This document shows, in pieces, positions 52,522 to 61,990 of a stretch of 64,000 nt of DNA. Position 1 is the stretch's first letter, and each line of letters opens with the position of its first letter. Where the stretch lies: contig JAWLGZ010000001.1 of the NCBI GenBank assembly GCA_041690635.1, positions 868,001 to 932,000 on the forward strand, in the 5' to 3' direction. The DNA comes from JAWLGZ01 sp041690635 (GTDB lineage Bacteria; Pseudomonadota; Gammaproteobacteria; Thiohalomonadales; Thiohalomonadaceae). Below the pieces are notes generated by a model, which worked only from the letters and a program-made list of their open reading frames with translations, did not search any database and was not told where the DNA came from. The position numbers were made by a program, and so were the translations under genes.

Positions 52522-55032
52522 CTACCCCTCGAGGGGCCGTGGCTCCACCGGGTCCAGGTGCCAGATGTCGGCCGCGTATTCTCGCATGGTGCGGTCGGTG
52601 GAAAACCGCCCGCTGGCCGCGGTGTTAAGGATGCTCATGCGGGTCCAGGAGTCGAGGTCACGGTAGGCGGCTGCCGCCCGTGCCTGTGCATCGATGAAGC
52701 TGCGGAAGTCGGCCGCCACCACCCACGGGTCACCCGGACTGCGGATCGATTCGCTGATGGGGTCGAAGATTCCGGGTTCGAACTGGTTGAAGTGGCCGCT
52801 CTCCAGCAGTCGCATCACCCGGCTGAAATCCTCGTCTGCGGCGATGATGGCGTTCGGGTCGTAACCCTCCCGTACCGCCTCCACCTCCGGGGCGGTCAGC
52901 CCGAAGAGGAAGAAGTTCTCCTCCCCCACCTGCTCCCGAATCTCGATGTTGGCGCCGTCCAGCGTGCCGATGGTGACCGCGCCGTTCATCATGAATTTCA
53001 TGTTGCCGGTGCCGGAGGCCTCCTTGCCCGCGGTGGAGATCTGCTCCGAGAGGTCGGTTCCCGGCGCGATCACCTCCATCGCCGTCACCCGGTAGTCGGG
53101 CAGGAACGCCACCTTGAGCAGGTCGCCCACGTCCGGGTCCTGGTTGATGACGTCGGCCAGGTTGTTGATCAGCTTGATGGTGCGCTTGGCCATGAAGTAG
53201 CCGGGCGCCGCCTTGCCGCCGATCAGCACGCATCGCGGCGTCCAGTCGGCGGTGTCGCCCCGCTTGATGCGCTCGTAGAGGTAGATGACATGCAACGCAT
53301 TCAGCAGCTGGCGCTTGTATTCGTGAATGCGCTTGACCTGGACGTCGAACAGGGAGTCCACCGGAAATTCGATGCCGCAGACGCTGCGTACCATTTCCGA
53401 CAGCCGCACCTTGTTGGCCAGCTTCACCTCCTGCCAGCGGCGGCGAAACAGCGGCTCGTCCGCGTGGGGGCGTAGCCGCGCAAGCTGCTCGAGGTTGGTG
53501 ACCCAGCCGTCACCGATGGTATCGGTGATGAGCGCCGCCAGGTCCCGATTGCAGTGGGCCAGCCAGCGGCGCTGGGTGACGCCGTTGGTCTTGTTGTTGA
53601 ACTTCTCCGGCCACAGTTCGTAGAAATCGCGGAACATGCCGTCAACCAGCAGCTTGGAGTGCAGTTCGGCCACACCGTTGACCGAGAAGCTGGCGACGAT
53701 GGCGAGATAGGCCATGCGGATCTGGGGGTCCTCGCCCTCCTCGATGATGGACATGCGCCGCTGGCGCTCCACGTCACCCGGCCAGCGCAGCGCCACCACC
53801 CGCAGGAAACGGGCGTTGATCTCGTAGATGATCTCCAGCAGGCGCGGCAGGAGCTGACCGAACATGCGCACCGGCCAGCGCTCCAGCGCCTCCGGCAGGA
53901 GGGTGTGGTTGGTGTAGGCCATGGTGCGGGTGGTAATCGCCCAGGCCACCTCCCAATCGAGCCCGTACTCGTCCACCAGAAGCCGCATCAGTTCGGGGAC
54001 CGAACAGCTCGGGTGGGTGTCGTTGAGCTGGAAACAGTTCTTGTCGCCGAAGCCGGTGAAGTCGTCGCCGTGCTCGTGGGTCCAGCGGCGCATCACATCC
54101 TTCAGGCTGGCGGAGGCGAGGAAGTACTGCTGGCGCAGCCGCAGCTCCTTGCCGTTCTCGCTGGCGTCGTTGGGGTAGAGCACCATGGTGATGTGTTCGG
54201 CGTCGTTTTTCGCCGACACCGACCCGGCGTAGTCGCCAGCATTGAACTCGCCAAGGTCGAATTCGTCGGTGGCCGCCGCGCGCCACAGGCGCAGCGTGTT
54301 GACGGTGCCGTTACGGTAGCCCGGTACCGGCACGTCGTAGGGCACGGCCAGGACATCGTGGGTGTCCACCCAACGGAAGCGCTGGCGGCCGGTGCCATCC
54401 CGGTAGGCCTCGGAGCGGCCGCCGAAATGGACGCGCTGGAGATATTCGGGCCGCTCCAGCTCCCAGGCGTTGCCGTTGCGCAGCCAGTGGTCCGGCTCCT
54501 CCACCTGTTCGCCGAACTCGATGTGCTGGCGGAACATGCCGTATTCGTAGCGGATCCCGTAGCCGCGCACCGGCAGTTGCAGGGTGGCGCAGCTATCGAG
54601 GAAACAGGCGGCGAGACGGCCGAGACCGCCATTTCCCAGGCCTGCATCATTCTCCCCGTCGGAGATCTCCTCCAGTAGCAGGCCGAGGTCATAGAGCGCC
54701 TTCTCCGCCACCTCGTCGATACCCAGGTTGAGCATGGCATTTCCCAGGGTGCGCCCCATGAGGAACTCCATCGAGAGATAGTAGACCCGCTTGCAGTCGC
54801 TCTCGTCGTAGGCGTACCGGGTGCCCTTCCACCGCTCCATCAGGCGGTCGCGGACGGTGAGCGCGAGCGCCTCGAAGCTGTAGAAGAGCGACGTGCAGCG
54901 GCGATCGCGGCCGAGGGTGTGGGTGTAATAACGGCGGAAATCGGCTGCCAGGCTGTCGGCATCCATCCCCAGCGCCGGCAACTCGGTCAGTTCCCGGGTG
55001 AATCGGCTCTCTTTCAGGGCTCTGTCCGGCAT
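52522..55032 (-). CDS. glgP: Glycogen/starch phosphorylase GlgP
   Basis: 836 residues from the ATG at 55032, which has a GGGAGG site (an 11-residue extension is rejected). Family landmarks: YYLSMEFLMGRTLGNAMLNLG, NGGLGRLAACFLDS, WEVAWAITTRTMAYTNHTLLPEALERW, FNVGA-type sugar site LPDYRVTAMEVI and the pyridoxal-phosphate Lys in EASGTGNMKFMMNGA. Releases glucose-1-phosphate from glycogen in the cytoplasm. The glycogen genes here are not in one operon; no glgA or glgB is present. Confidence 0.95.
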   Translation of the reverse strand: MPDRALKESRFTRELTELPALGMDADSLAADFRRYYTHTLGRDRRCTSLFYSFEALALTVRDRLMERWKGTRYAYDESDCKRVYYLSMEFLMGRTLGNAMLNLGIDEVAEKALYDLGLLLEEISDGENDAGLGNGGLGRLAACFLDSCATLQLPVRGYGIRYEYGMFRQHIEFGEQVEEPDHWLRNGNAWELERPEYLQRVHFGGRSEAYRDGTGRQRFRWVDTHDVLAVPYDVPVPGYRNGTVNTLRLWRAAATDEFDLGEFNAGDYAGSVSAKNDAEHITMVLYPNDASENGKELRLRQQYFLASASLKDVMRRWTHEHGDDFTGFGDKNCFQLNDTHPSCSVPELMRLLVDEYGLDWEVAWAITTRTMAYTNHTLLPEALERWPVRMFGQLLPRLLEIIYEINARFLRVVALRWPGDVERQRRMSIIEEGEDPQIRMAYLAIVASFSVNGVAELHSKLLVDGMFRDFYELWPEKFNNKTNGVTQRRWLAHCNRDLAALITDTIGDGWVTNLEQLARLRPHADEPLFRRRWQEVKLANKVRLSEMVRSVCGIEFPVDSLFDVQVKRIHEYKRQLLNALHVIYLYERIKRGDTADWTPRCVLIGGKAAPGYFMAKRTIKLINNLADVINQDPDVGDLLKVAFLPDYRVTAMEVIAPGTDLSEQISTAGKEASGTGNMKFMMNGAVTIGTLDGANIEIREQVGEENFFLFGLTAPEVEAVREGYDPNAIIAADEDFSRVMRLLESGHFNQFEPGIFDPISESIRSPGDPWVVAADFRSFIDAQARAAAAYRDLDSWTRMSILNTAASGRFSTDRTMREYAADIWHLDPVEPRPLEG

Positions 55033-55209
55033 TGGGGGCCTCCCTTCACGCATGGCCTGGCCCAATAGGGGCCGGGCGCAAAGGGGGACTATTAGAAAGC
55101 ATTGGGCGATTTTTTCAAGCGGCAGCCGGTCCCCGCGTGACCGGTTTCAAACCGGGAAACCAAACCGTCATCCGGAGTCGGATATAATCGCACAGGGACG
55201 TACTCGGGA

Positions 55210-56145
55210 ATGCAGTCGATGTGGGTCGAGCAGGTGGTGATGTTCAAGAAGGCGGGGCTGGCGAAGCTGCTGGCCGAACCGATGGCCGCCGTCGCCGCCC
55301 GCTGTGAGCCGGTCTGGACCGACGCGGAGCGGCTCGACGCCGTCCTGGCCGACGCCATCGGCACCATTCCCCACTGCCACCTGCTCTACGCCCTCGATAC
55401 CGAGGGCCGGCAGCTCAGTTCCAACATCTCCGCCACCGGCAGCGATCCCCGCTTTCGCGGACAGACGCTCGCCGAGCGCCCCTTCACCGGCAACCTCCCC
55501 TACAAGGGCTTCCTGTTGTCCGCCGTCTACCTGAGCAAGATCACCCGCCGCCGCTGCCTGACCGCGGTCCAGGCGGTCGGGGGCGAAGGAAAACTGCTCG
55601 GCTTCATCGCCGCCGACTTCAACCTCGACGACATCCCTTTTCAGCCCGTACCGCCCCAACCGACCTCCCAGTGGACCCAGTACAAGGGGGATCCGGCGAT
55701 ACGGCAAACGGTGTTCGATCAGAAGCGGATGAAGAGCAGCCTGGACGCCCGCGCCGACGAGGTGATTGGAACCATCGACACGCTGATGCGCGAGCATGGG
55801 GTGTACCATTTCATTCTGCACTTCTCCAGCTCACGGGCCATTTTCTGGGTTCACGACGACCCCTACCGCTACCGGTTCCACGGCGTCGACGAGATCCTCC
55901 ATCCCGAGATCTGGCTGGCCTATCCACCACAGGATTACCCCACCGATGCCGTGGTGGCCGCCGAGGAGATTCGTGCCGTGCTGGAGCAGTTTCGCGTGCT
56001 GCGCGAGGGGGATGAAAACATCTACCTGCGTTCCGGCTCCCTCAACATCATGAACGGCATCATCGGCCTCACCTTCTCCTGCGATGGCTCCCACTACCTC
56101 ACTGTCGACGACTTTCTCAACAAAGCGCACCCGTTCTGGATCTGA
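55210..56145 (+). CDS. PDC/Cache sensor-domain protein
   Basis: 311 residues; starts at 55210, 55219 or 55240 are all possible. No clear signal peptide. Two regions resemble the PDC (Cache) sensor fold: 40-165 (LYALDTEGRQLSSNISATG ... LGFIAADFNLDDIPF) and 190-300 with YHFILHFSSSRAIFWVHDDPYRYRFHGVDE. There is no kinase, cyclase or chemotaxis output domain and no obvious partner. Probably a soluble ligand-binding protein. Divergent from glgP. Confidence 0.65.
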   Translation: MQSMWVEQVVMFKKAGLAKLLAEPMAAVAARCEPVWTDAERLDAVLADAIGTIPHCHLLYALDTEGRQLSSNISATGSDPRFRGQTLAERPFTGNLPYKGFLLSAVYLSKITRRRCLTAVQAVGGEGKLLGFIAADFNLDDIPFQPVPPQPTSQWTQYKGDPAIRQTVFDQKRMKSSLDARADEVIGTIDTLMREHGVYHFILHFSSSRAIFWVHDDPYRYRFHGVDEILHPEIWLAYPPQDYPTDAVVAAEEIRAVLEQFRVLREGDENIYLRSGSLNIMNGIIGLTFSCDGSHYLTVDDFLNKAHPFWI

Positions 56146-56218
56146 ACCCCTCAGGAACGGGTGCGAGGTGCGCGGTACAGGAACCCTCCTACCTGACACC
56201 GGGGGAATGCTGATTTGA

Positions 56219-56674
56219 TCAGCGTTTCTCCACTACCCGGTGCTTGGCGGCGATGAAGTCGGTGTGGGAGACGTAGAGCAGTTCGGCGATCTTGCGCACC
56301 ATGTGCTCCTCGTAGCGGTCGAGGTGTCCGTCAGCGAAGGCCACTTCCCACAGGTGCTCGATCACCCGGACCTTCCGCTCGGGCGAGAAGTGCTCGTTGA
56401 TGAGCGAGGTGAACTGAAAGTAGTCGGTCGCCCCCTGCGCCTCCTCCTCGGCGAGCCGCACCAGCGCTGCGGTCTCCTGCGGGTCGAGGCCGAACTTGCG
56501 CTGCACGGCGGTGGCGATCGCCGACCGCTCCTCGGGATGGACCTGGTCATCCTGGCGACTCATTTCGATCAGGAGTGCCGCGGTAGCGAGTTGCAGTGCA
56601 TGCTCCACATCCGGCGCCGCCTGCTGCTCCACGGCAAGGTACTCCTGGAAGAAACGCTGAATGGCCTTGAGCAT
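56219..56674 (-). CDS. TerB-like (DUF533/TerB family) protein
   Basis: 151 residues from the ATG at 56674 (the 77-residue upstream frame lies over the oxyR gene). Helical TerB fold: LATAALLIEMSRQDDQVHPEERSAI with acidic metal-site residues near 45-50, and VAFADGHLDRYEEHMVRKIAELLY as the repeat half with a second DGHLD site. TerB proteins bind metal ions at the membrane surface in stress responses. It follows oxyR by 14 bases and is probably co-transcribed with it. Confidence 0.85.
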   Translation of the reverse strand: MLKAIQRFFQEYLAVEQQAAPDVEHALQLATAALLIEMSRQDDQVHPEERSAIATAVQRKFGLDPQETAALVRLAEEEAQGATDYFQFTSLINEHFSPERKVRVIEHLWEVAFADGHLDRYEEHMVRKIAELLYVSHTDFIAAKHRVVEKR

Positions 56675-56688
56675 GCTGGCTCCGGTCG

Positions 56689-57642
56689 TCAGTTTATGCG
56701 ACGCGCGGTCTCGATCGGTGCATCGATGTAGTCCACGCAGCTGAGTCCTGAAGCGAGGATCGCCTGCCGCACCGCTTCCACCGCACGCGGGCGGGGAAAG
56801 CTGCGGCGCCATGCAAGCGCCACGCGACGGCCGGGAACCGGCGCCTCGAAGCGGCGGATCTCGAGCAGCCGCTGGGCGTAACGCTCCGCCGTCACCGCCG
56901 TGCACGGCAGCACGGTGATGCCGATGCCGGAGGCGACCATGTGGCGGATGGTCTCCAGCGAACTCCCCTCCACCGCCCGCGCCAGGTGATCATCGCGCCC
57001 GGAGATTCCGCAGGCGGGGCACACCTCCAGCACCTGGTCGCGAAAACAGTGGCCGGGACCGAGCAGCAACACCGTCTCCGAGGCCAGGTCATCTGCGGAG
57101 ATGCGTTCCCGCTCGCGCAGGGGATGGGAGGCGGGCAACACAGTGACAAACGGCTCTTCGTAAACCGGCGTGGTGACGATCCCCGGCTCCTCGAACGGCA
57201 GGGCGATGATGATGACATCGAGCTCCCCCTGCTTGAGCCGCCGGGCCAGGCGGACGGTGTAGTTCTCCTCCAGAACCAGCGGCATCTGCGGCGCCTGCTC
57301 ATGAAGGATAGGCACCAGATGGGGCAACAGGTAGGGACCGATGGTGAAGATCGCCCCCAGGCGCAATTCACCCTTGAGTTGATCGCGCCCCTCCCGGGCC
57401 ACACCGTGTACCGCCTCCGCCTCCTCCAGCACCCGCTGCGCCTGCTCCACCACCCGCTCGCCGATCGGGGTGGTCACCACGTCCCCCTTGTTGCGCTCGA
57501 ACAGCAGCACCCCAAGCTCCTCCTCCAGCTTGCGGATGGCGACACTCAGGGTGGGCTGACTGACGAAACAGGCCTCCGCGGCGTGGCCGAAGTGGCGCTC
57601 GCGGGCGAGAGCAACGACGTAGCGGAGTTCGGTCAGGGTCAT
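56689..57642 (-). CDS. oxyR: Hydrogen peroxide-sensing LysR-type regulator OxyR
   Basis: 317 residues from the ATG at 57642 (13-residue extension rejected). LysR winged HTH 1-60 (LTELRYVVALARERHFGHAAEACFVSQPTLS) then the effector domain. Cys199 and Cys208 (GHCFRDQVLEVCPACG) occupy exactly the positions of the peroxide-sensing pair in E. coli OxyR; an additional Cys211 follows. A stress regulon gene (TerB-like) is downstream; no catalase or peroxiredoxin is in view. Confidence 0.94.
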   Translation of the reverse strand: MTLTELRYVVALARERHFGHAAEACFVSQPTLSVAIRKLEEELGVLLFERNKGDVVTTPIGERVVEQAQRVLEEAEAVHGVAREGRDQLKGELRLGAIFTIGPYLLPHLVPILHEQAPQMPLVLEENYTVRLARRLKQGELDVIIIALPFEEPGIVTTPVYEEPFVTVLPASHPLRERERISADDLASETVLLLGPGHCFRDQVLEVCPACGISGRDDHLARAVEGSSLETIRHMVASGIGITVLPCTAVTAERYAQRLLEIRRFEAPVPGRRVALAWRRSFPRPRAVEAVRQAILASGLSCVDYIDAPIETARRIN

Positions 57643-57726
57643 GCGGCGATGATAACAGGCTTGACGCTTCACCCCCGCCAATAGACTTACCTAGACTATG
57701 AGAAAGGGTAAGCGGGAGAGACGTGC

Positions 57727-58917
57727 ATGGACGGTAGCGGCAGCACCCGGGAAGCGCTGAAGGCGATTCAGCACGCGGAAACCCTCTTCGTGGCGGGCCG
57801 GCTGGCGGAGGCGGAACCGGCATTCGCACAGGTGGAGATCCCCGAGGCTGCGGCCACCACGGTGCATCTGCGGTTGGGGCAGCTCGCCGCCATGGCCGAC
57901 CGGTGCGAGGAGGCAGAGGCACACCTGTTCGCAGCAGCACGCCTGTCGCCCGAGGTCCATACACTGGGTCCCCTCGCCGATCTCTACCGCCGTGTCGGCG
58001 ACTATTCCCGGGCCGCCGCGGTTACTCGGGCGGTGGGGCGCGAAAGCTACTCCCGTGTTCTGGACAGTTTTGGTGACGGCGCCTACCGCATCGTCGGCGA
58101 CGCCGGCGCCTGCCCTTTGAAGCAGGTCGGTTCCGTTCCCCTGGTCGCGATCGATCTGGAGGACGGGCAGCACCACTTCATTCTCGACACCGGGGCCGAC
58201 GAGACGGTGATCGACCACACGCTGGCGGATGAACTGGGGATCGCCCGGCTCGGCGGTGAGACCGGCACGCACGCCGGCGGCCGGCCATTGGTCATCGAGT
58301 ACGGCCGACTCGACGAGATCGGTATCGGTGCACTGCGGATTCGGGACATCCCGGTTCAGATCCAGCCGCTGCGGGCGCGCTTTGCCCCCTATGTCGACGG
58401 CCTGCGTGTGGATGGGGTCGTTGGCTCCGCACTGCTGTACCACTTCCGTGCCCGCATCGGACCGGAACACCTCACGCTGGTCCGGGGCGACGGTTCGGGC
58501 GACCGGGATGAAGATAAGGCGTGGCTGTCATTGCTGCTGGCGGGCGCACACCTGCCGATTGTCCCTGCATGCCTGGGCGGTGACTATTGCGTCCCGGCGC
58601 TGCTCGATACGGGACAGACCGGATTCGATTTTGCCGCCGCGCTTTCGGTGGCCCGCGCCATCGGCGGCACCGGCTCGGCGCCCCTGTTCGGTGAAGGGGC
58701 GGCCGGGGGCGTGCCCGTGTTTCCGTTTACGCCGGAGGAGCTGACGGTCGGCCGCTGGCGCAAACCGCACCCGTCAGCGGTCTGCATCCCCCAATTTCCG
58801 CTGGAGTACCGCTTCGGCTTTCGCATCGGCGGCCTGATCGGAAACCGCTTCCTTGGTGAATACCGGATCGATCTCGATTTTCCGCGCCTGCGGATGCGCC
58901 TCGTTCCGCTCGACTGA
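57727..58917 (+). CDS. TPR protein with two retropepsin-like aspartyl protease domains
   Basis: 396 residues. Residues 10-105 form three TPR-like helix pairs (ALKAIQHAETLFVAGRLAEAEPAFAQVE). Two retropepsin-like domains follow in one chain: FILDTGADETVID (Asp154) to about 260 and PALLDTGQTGFDF (Asp294) to 390. A single-chain pair could form one active site, as in pepsins; the ancestral single domain is in the gene at 41231. No signal peptide, so it is probably cytoplasmic. Confidence 0.78.
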   Translation: MDGSGSTREALKAIQHAETLFVAGRLAEAEPAFAQVEIPEAAATTVHLRLGQLAAMADRCEEAEAHLFAAARLSPEVHTLGPLADLYRRVGDYSRAAAVTRAVGRESYSRVLDSFGDGAYRIVGDAGACPLKQVGSVPLVAIDLEDGQHHFILDTGADETVIDHTLADELGIARLGGETGTHAGGRPLVIEYGRLDEIGIGALRIRDIPVQIQPLRARFAPYVDGLRVDGVVGSALLYHFRARIGPEHLTLVRGDGSGDRDEDKAWLSLLLAGAHLPIVPACLGGDYCVPALLDTGQTGFDFAAALSVARAIGGTGSAPLFGEGAAGGVPVFPFTPEELTVGRWRKPHPSAVCIPQFPLEYRFGFRIGGLIGNRFLGEYRIDLDFPRLRMRLVPLD

Positions 58918-59004
58918 GCCCGCGACGGGCTCCGACAGGCTGCGGCGGCACTCCTGTGGTAGTCTGAAATTCGAGGGAGAAAAGCACCACCAGGGGAGAA
59001 CCCG

Positions 59005-59457
59005 ATGAATGTCGCCCACATCCTCAAGGACCGTCCCGGGATCGTCCATGCGGTCGGTGCCGATCAACCGCTGACCGATGCCGTCGCCCTGATGATGCGC
59101 CACCACACCGGTTCCCTGCTGGTCACCGAGGGGGAACAGACTGTGAGCATCGTCACCGAGCGCGACGTAATGGGTGCCGTGGACCGCTTCGGAGCGGGTC
59201 TGGGGGAGGTGCGCGTGCGGGAGGTGATGGCGCCCCGGCTGGTGGTGTGCAACATCGAGGACAGCCTCGACCGGGCGATGGACCTGATGATGCACAACGA
59301 GACCGGCAAACGCATCCGCCACCTGCCGGTGGTGAACAGGGGGAAGCCGGTGGGGGTGATATCCATCGGCGACGTGGTGGATGCGCTGCTAACCGCGGTC
59401 GAATTCGAGAACAAGCTGCTCAAGAACTACATCAAGAACTGGCCGGAAGCCGATTAG
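59005..59457 (+). CDS. Two-CBS-domain protein
   Basis: 150 residues; GGGAGAACCC before the ATG. CBS1 at about 10-65 (ADQPLTDAVALMMRHHTGSLLVTEGEQTVSIVTERDVM), CBS2 at 72-130 (VNRGKPVGVISIGDVVDAL), C-terminal helix with ENKLLKNYIKNW. CBS pairs bind adenosine nucleotides or S-adenosylmethionine and often regulate partner enzymes. No enzyme is fused or adjacent. Confidence 0.88.
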   Translation: MNVAHILKDRPGIVHAVGADQPLTDAVALMMRHHTGSLLVTEGEQTVSIVTERDVMGAVDRFGAGLGEVRVREVMAPRLVVCNIEDSLDRAMDLMMHNETGKRIRHLPVVNRGKPVGVISIGDVVDALLTAVEFENKLLKNYIKNWPEAD

Positions 59458-59486
59458 GGTTCAATCTTCCAGCGGGGAAGTGTCAT

Positions 59487-59670
59487 TGCAATCCCCACCC
59501 GCGACTTCGTAGCCCCGAATCGGTGAGTCACTGCGAGCCCCCAGAAAATCGAACGCGTAACTTGCTGTATTGCGAGTGAGGCAAAGCAACCTCGCGTTTA
59601 GCCGAGGCAAGAGATTACCTCGTCGTCTGACGCCTCGGCTTGGGCATCCTGCGTCACTACGATCCCGTTC
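59487..59670. repeat. Decayed direct/inverted intergenic repeat
   Basis: Segments such as GTGAGTCACTGCGAGCCCC, ATTGCGAGTGAGGCAAAGCAACC and a GACGCCTCGGCTTGGGCATCCTGCGTCAC tail resemble the ATTGCG-type repeat in 47496-47632, but heavily degraded. Confidence 0.45.
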
Positions 59671-59681
59671 GGAACGGCCGG

Positions 59682-59957
59682 TCAGGCACGCTCTTCCATC
59701 TGCAGGTTGTTCTCCCGCCCGAAGTTCAGCAGGAAGTGATAGAGCATCGGCTCCTCGTCCTTTAACACTGCATCCACCATCACGCAGTGGATACCGTCCA
59801 GAGTGGCCATATGGACCCGGGGGTGAAACCGGATACGGCGATCGCTTCCCAGCGTGGCCACCGCCGTGGTCAGGCGCTCGGCCCAGTCACTCGGGCGAAA
59901 CTTCCTGCCTTCCGTGGTAACACCCTTGATGATGATGCTTCGGCCCTGGTCCGCCAT
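59682..59957 (-). CDS. DUF3579 family protein
   Basis: 91 residues from the ATG at 59957 (MADQGRS). IIIKGVTTEGRKFRPSDWAERLTTAVATLG and RIRFHPRVHMATLDGIHCVMVDAVLK are the conserved blocks of DUF3579, a small protein family of proteobacteria. Function unknown. Six upstream residues to a CTG/GTG-like start are not counted. Confidence 0.8.
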   Translation of the reverse strand: MADQGRSIIIKGVTTEGRKFRPSDWAERLTTAVATLGSDRRIRFHPRVHMATLDGIHCVMVDAVLKDEEPMLYHFLLNFGRENNLQMEERA

Positions 59958-60078
59958 CACACAGCCTCTCGGCAACCGGCGTCATCCGCGACGACACCGA
60001 ACGGTTTACCAAAAGTTTCTGCCGATAGTGCCGATAATGGAAGCAAGGACCGATGAAATGTTTGGGGAGGCCGCCGCC

Positions 60079-60243
60079 ATGAACGATTCCCGCGAGTCGA
60101 TGAAGCTGCCGCCGAAGTCACCGCAGGGTGATCACCTGGAACGCCTCATCAAACAGAGTGCGCACGGCCCCGAACGGCTGGTGGTTCGCGATCAGATGCT
60201 GAACCGTTTGCTGGCGGTCGCCGGTTCCGGGGGCAGTTACTGA
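60079..60243 (+). CDS. Putative small protein of 54 residues
   Basis: ATG at 60079 is preceded by GGGGAGG with nine-base spacing; codon third positions are GC-rich like the neighbours. The product (starting MNDSRESMKLPPKSPQ, containing HLERLIKQSAHGPERLVVRDQMLNRLLAVAG) is helical and basic with no recognised domain. It lies 108 bases ahead of the long helical-repeat gene. Upstream ATGs at 60037 and 60058 could also be used. Confidence 0.4.
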   Translation: MNDSRESMKLPPKSPQGDHLERLIKQSAHGPERLVVRDQMLNRLLAVAGSGGSY

Positions 60244-60351
60244 GCCGCCCCCCCTCCGCACGCTCGATTCCCCTTTCGGCTTGAAGCCGTCTCTCCCTGA
60301 CTTACCCTTCAAGGTAGGACCGCCCCAAACGGGTGTCATCAGGAGCCTCTT

Positions 60352-61872
60352 ATGGATGAGCCGTCGCTCCATACCCGTGCCGATGCGTGCGCGGATGCCG
60401 GCTGCCTGCTCGATCTGGCGCAGGAGGCTGCGAGTGAAGACCCGGATACCGCGCGCGGACTGATTGAACGCGCCGAAGCGCTCTGTGAAGCACCCGACGA
60501 CTATGTGCGCACCGCGCGTACCGCCCTCGGTACCACCGCGCAGCCGACCGCGCAGGCGCTGGCCGCGGAAATCCTGCTCCGCGGCAGCGGGCGTTTCAGC
60601 GCACCCGCCGCACTGGCACTGTTTGCCCGCACCTTCCACGGCGAGCTCGGAGACGCGCAGACCGCACGCCATATCTATCTTCGCGCGTTGGAGGACGGCG
60701 GTGATACCGCCTCGCTTCTGGAACTCACCCGGACCATCAATGACGACCTGAGTGACCCCGACCTGACGGCGGAAGCGCTGGAGAAGGCCGAAGGGGCCGC
60801 GCGCGACAGCGATGAACTGATTGCCGTCGCCCGTGCCGCCGCCGGGATCGGACTGGGCGAACGAATCGGCCGACTGCTCGAAGGGGCGCTTGACCGTTCG
60901 GAGAAGCTGGAGGAGTTACAGCGTGTCGCGGAGAGCGCCGGTGAACTGCTGCCGCCTGAAAATGAGCATCGCAAACACATCGAAGAGGCCCTCGCCCACC
61001 GTGCGACCCACGAGGCTGCCTATCGGGAACTGAGGCGTGCCGAGGCGCACGCGGGAAACTGGAGCGAACTGATCACGCTGGCGGATCGCGCCGCCACCGA
61101 TCTGGCGGACCGGGACTACGCTGCCCGCCTGCTGAATGCGGCGGAGGCGCAACTGCACGCCGCCCCGCTCAACCTGCAGGGCTACCGGGAGCTGCTGCTG
61201 GCTGTGGAACACCATCTGGGTGATCGGCGCTGGTTGTCGCGCCTGCTCGATGTCTGCGCAGAGCGCGCCGAGACGTTCGCCGACCTGAGTGCGCTCGGCC
61301 GCTTCGCACTGCATGACCTTGAGGATCGAGAGCTTGCCGCCGAACGCATGCGCCATCATTACGGCCGTTTTTCCGACATGCTGGCGGAGGCGGAGGAGAG
61401 CGCCCCCTACGACTTCACCAAGCTGGCCGCCGCCGTGCGCCGCGACCTGGGGGATCTGGCCTGGACCCATGAGCTGCTGGTGAAGGCGGAACAGCGCGCG
61501 GAGGATCGATTCGCCCTGGCCGAGGTGGCGCGCCACTATCTTGCGGCGGGCGATCAGGAGAGCGCCGAACGGCTGTTCCAGTCCGCCGCGCAGCGTTGCC
61601 GCAGTGGCGAGGAGTGCATCCAGCTCATGCAACGGCTACGCCGCTACGGCCTCTCCGATGATGATCTCCGCTCCTACTACACCACCTGCTTCGAAAACCT
61701 CTCCGGGCCGGCCCACCTTCTCCGTTGGGCGGAGGGGATCCTGGAGGTGTTTCGCGACGAGGCCTGGGCGCGTCAGGTCTATGCGGAACTCTCCGGCGAG
61801 TTTAACAGCGACGAGGAGCGCCGCCGTTTCGAGGAGTCGCAGCGACTACGGTTCGGTCGTCGGCTTTACTGA
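60352..61872 (+). CDS. Long Ala/Glu-rich alpha-helical-repeat protein
   Basis: 506 residues, AGGAGCC before the ATG. Repeated helix pairs with TPR/HEAT-like features (LIERAEALCEAPDD, TARHIYLRALEDGGD, YRELRRAEAHAGNWSELITLADRAA, LLVKAEQRAEDRFALAEVARHYLAAGD). No signal peptide or catalytic motif; the last 30 residues are basic (RRRFEESQRLRFGRRL). A cytoplasmic interaction scaffold; family not recognised. Confidence 0.72.
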   Translation: MDEPSLHTRADACADAGCLLDLAQEAASEDPDTARGLIERAEALCEAPDDYVRTARTALGTTAQPTAQALAAEILLRGSGRFSAPAALALFARTFHGELGDAQTARHIYLRALEDGGDTASLLELTRTINDDLSDPDLTAEALEKAEGAARDSDELIAVARAAAGIGLGERIGRLLEGALDRSEKLEELQRVAESAGELLPPENEHRKHIEEALAHRATHEAAYRELRRAEAHAGNWSELITLADRAATDLADRDYAARLLNAAEAQLHAAPLNLQGYRELLLAVEHHLGDRRWLSRLLDVCAERAETFADLSALGRFALHDLEDRELAAERMRHHYGRFSDMLAEAEESAPYDFTKLAAAVRRDLGDLAWTHELLVKAEQRAEDRFALAEVARHYLAAGDQESAERLFQSAAQRCRSGEECIQLMQRLRRYGLSDDDLRSYYTTCFENLSGPAHLLRWAEGILEVFRDEAWARQVYAELSGEFNSDEERRRFEESQRLRFGRRLY

Positions 61873-61920
61873 ACCATACCATTGACCGGAGCGCCCGGTA
61901 GCGCACCGGGGACGGTGCTC

Positions 61921-61990
61921 GCAGGAACCCGCCCCGCGACCGAATGGAATGATAAACAGTCGTCCCGAAGTGCCGGGCTCCTACGGGTGG
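61921..61990. repeat. REP-like element, GTAGGAGC family, degraded
   Basis: CAGGAACCCGCCCCGCGACCGAATGG at left and GTCCCGAAGTGCCGGGCTCCTACGGG at right. The TAG of the following minus-strand gene lies inside the CTACGG core. Confidence 0.4.

Noticed and set aside
52483..54678. Long plus-strand frames over glgP
   Set aside because: Antisense shadows; glgP has full family motifs.
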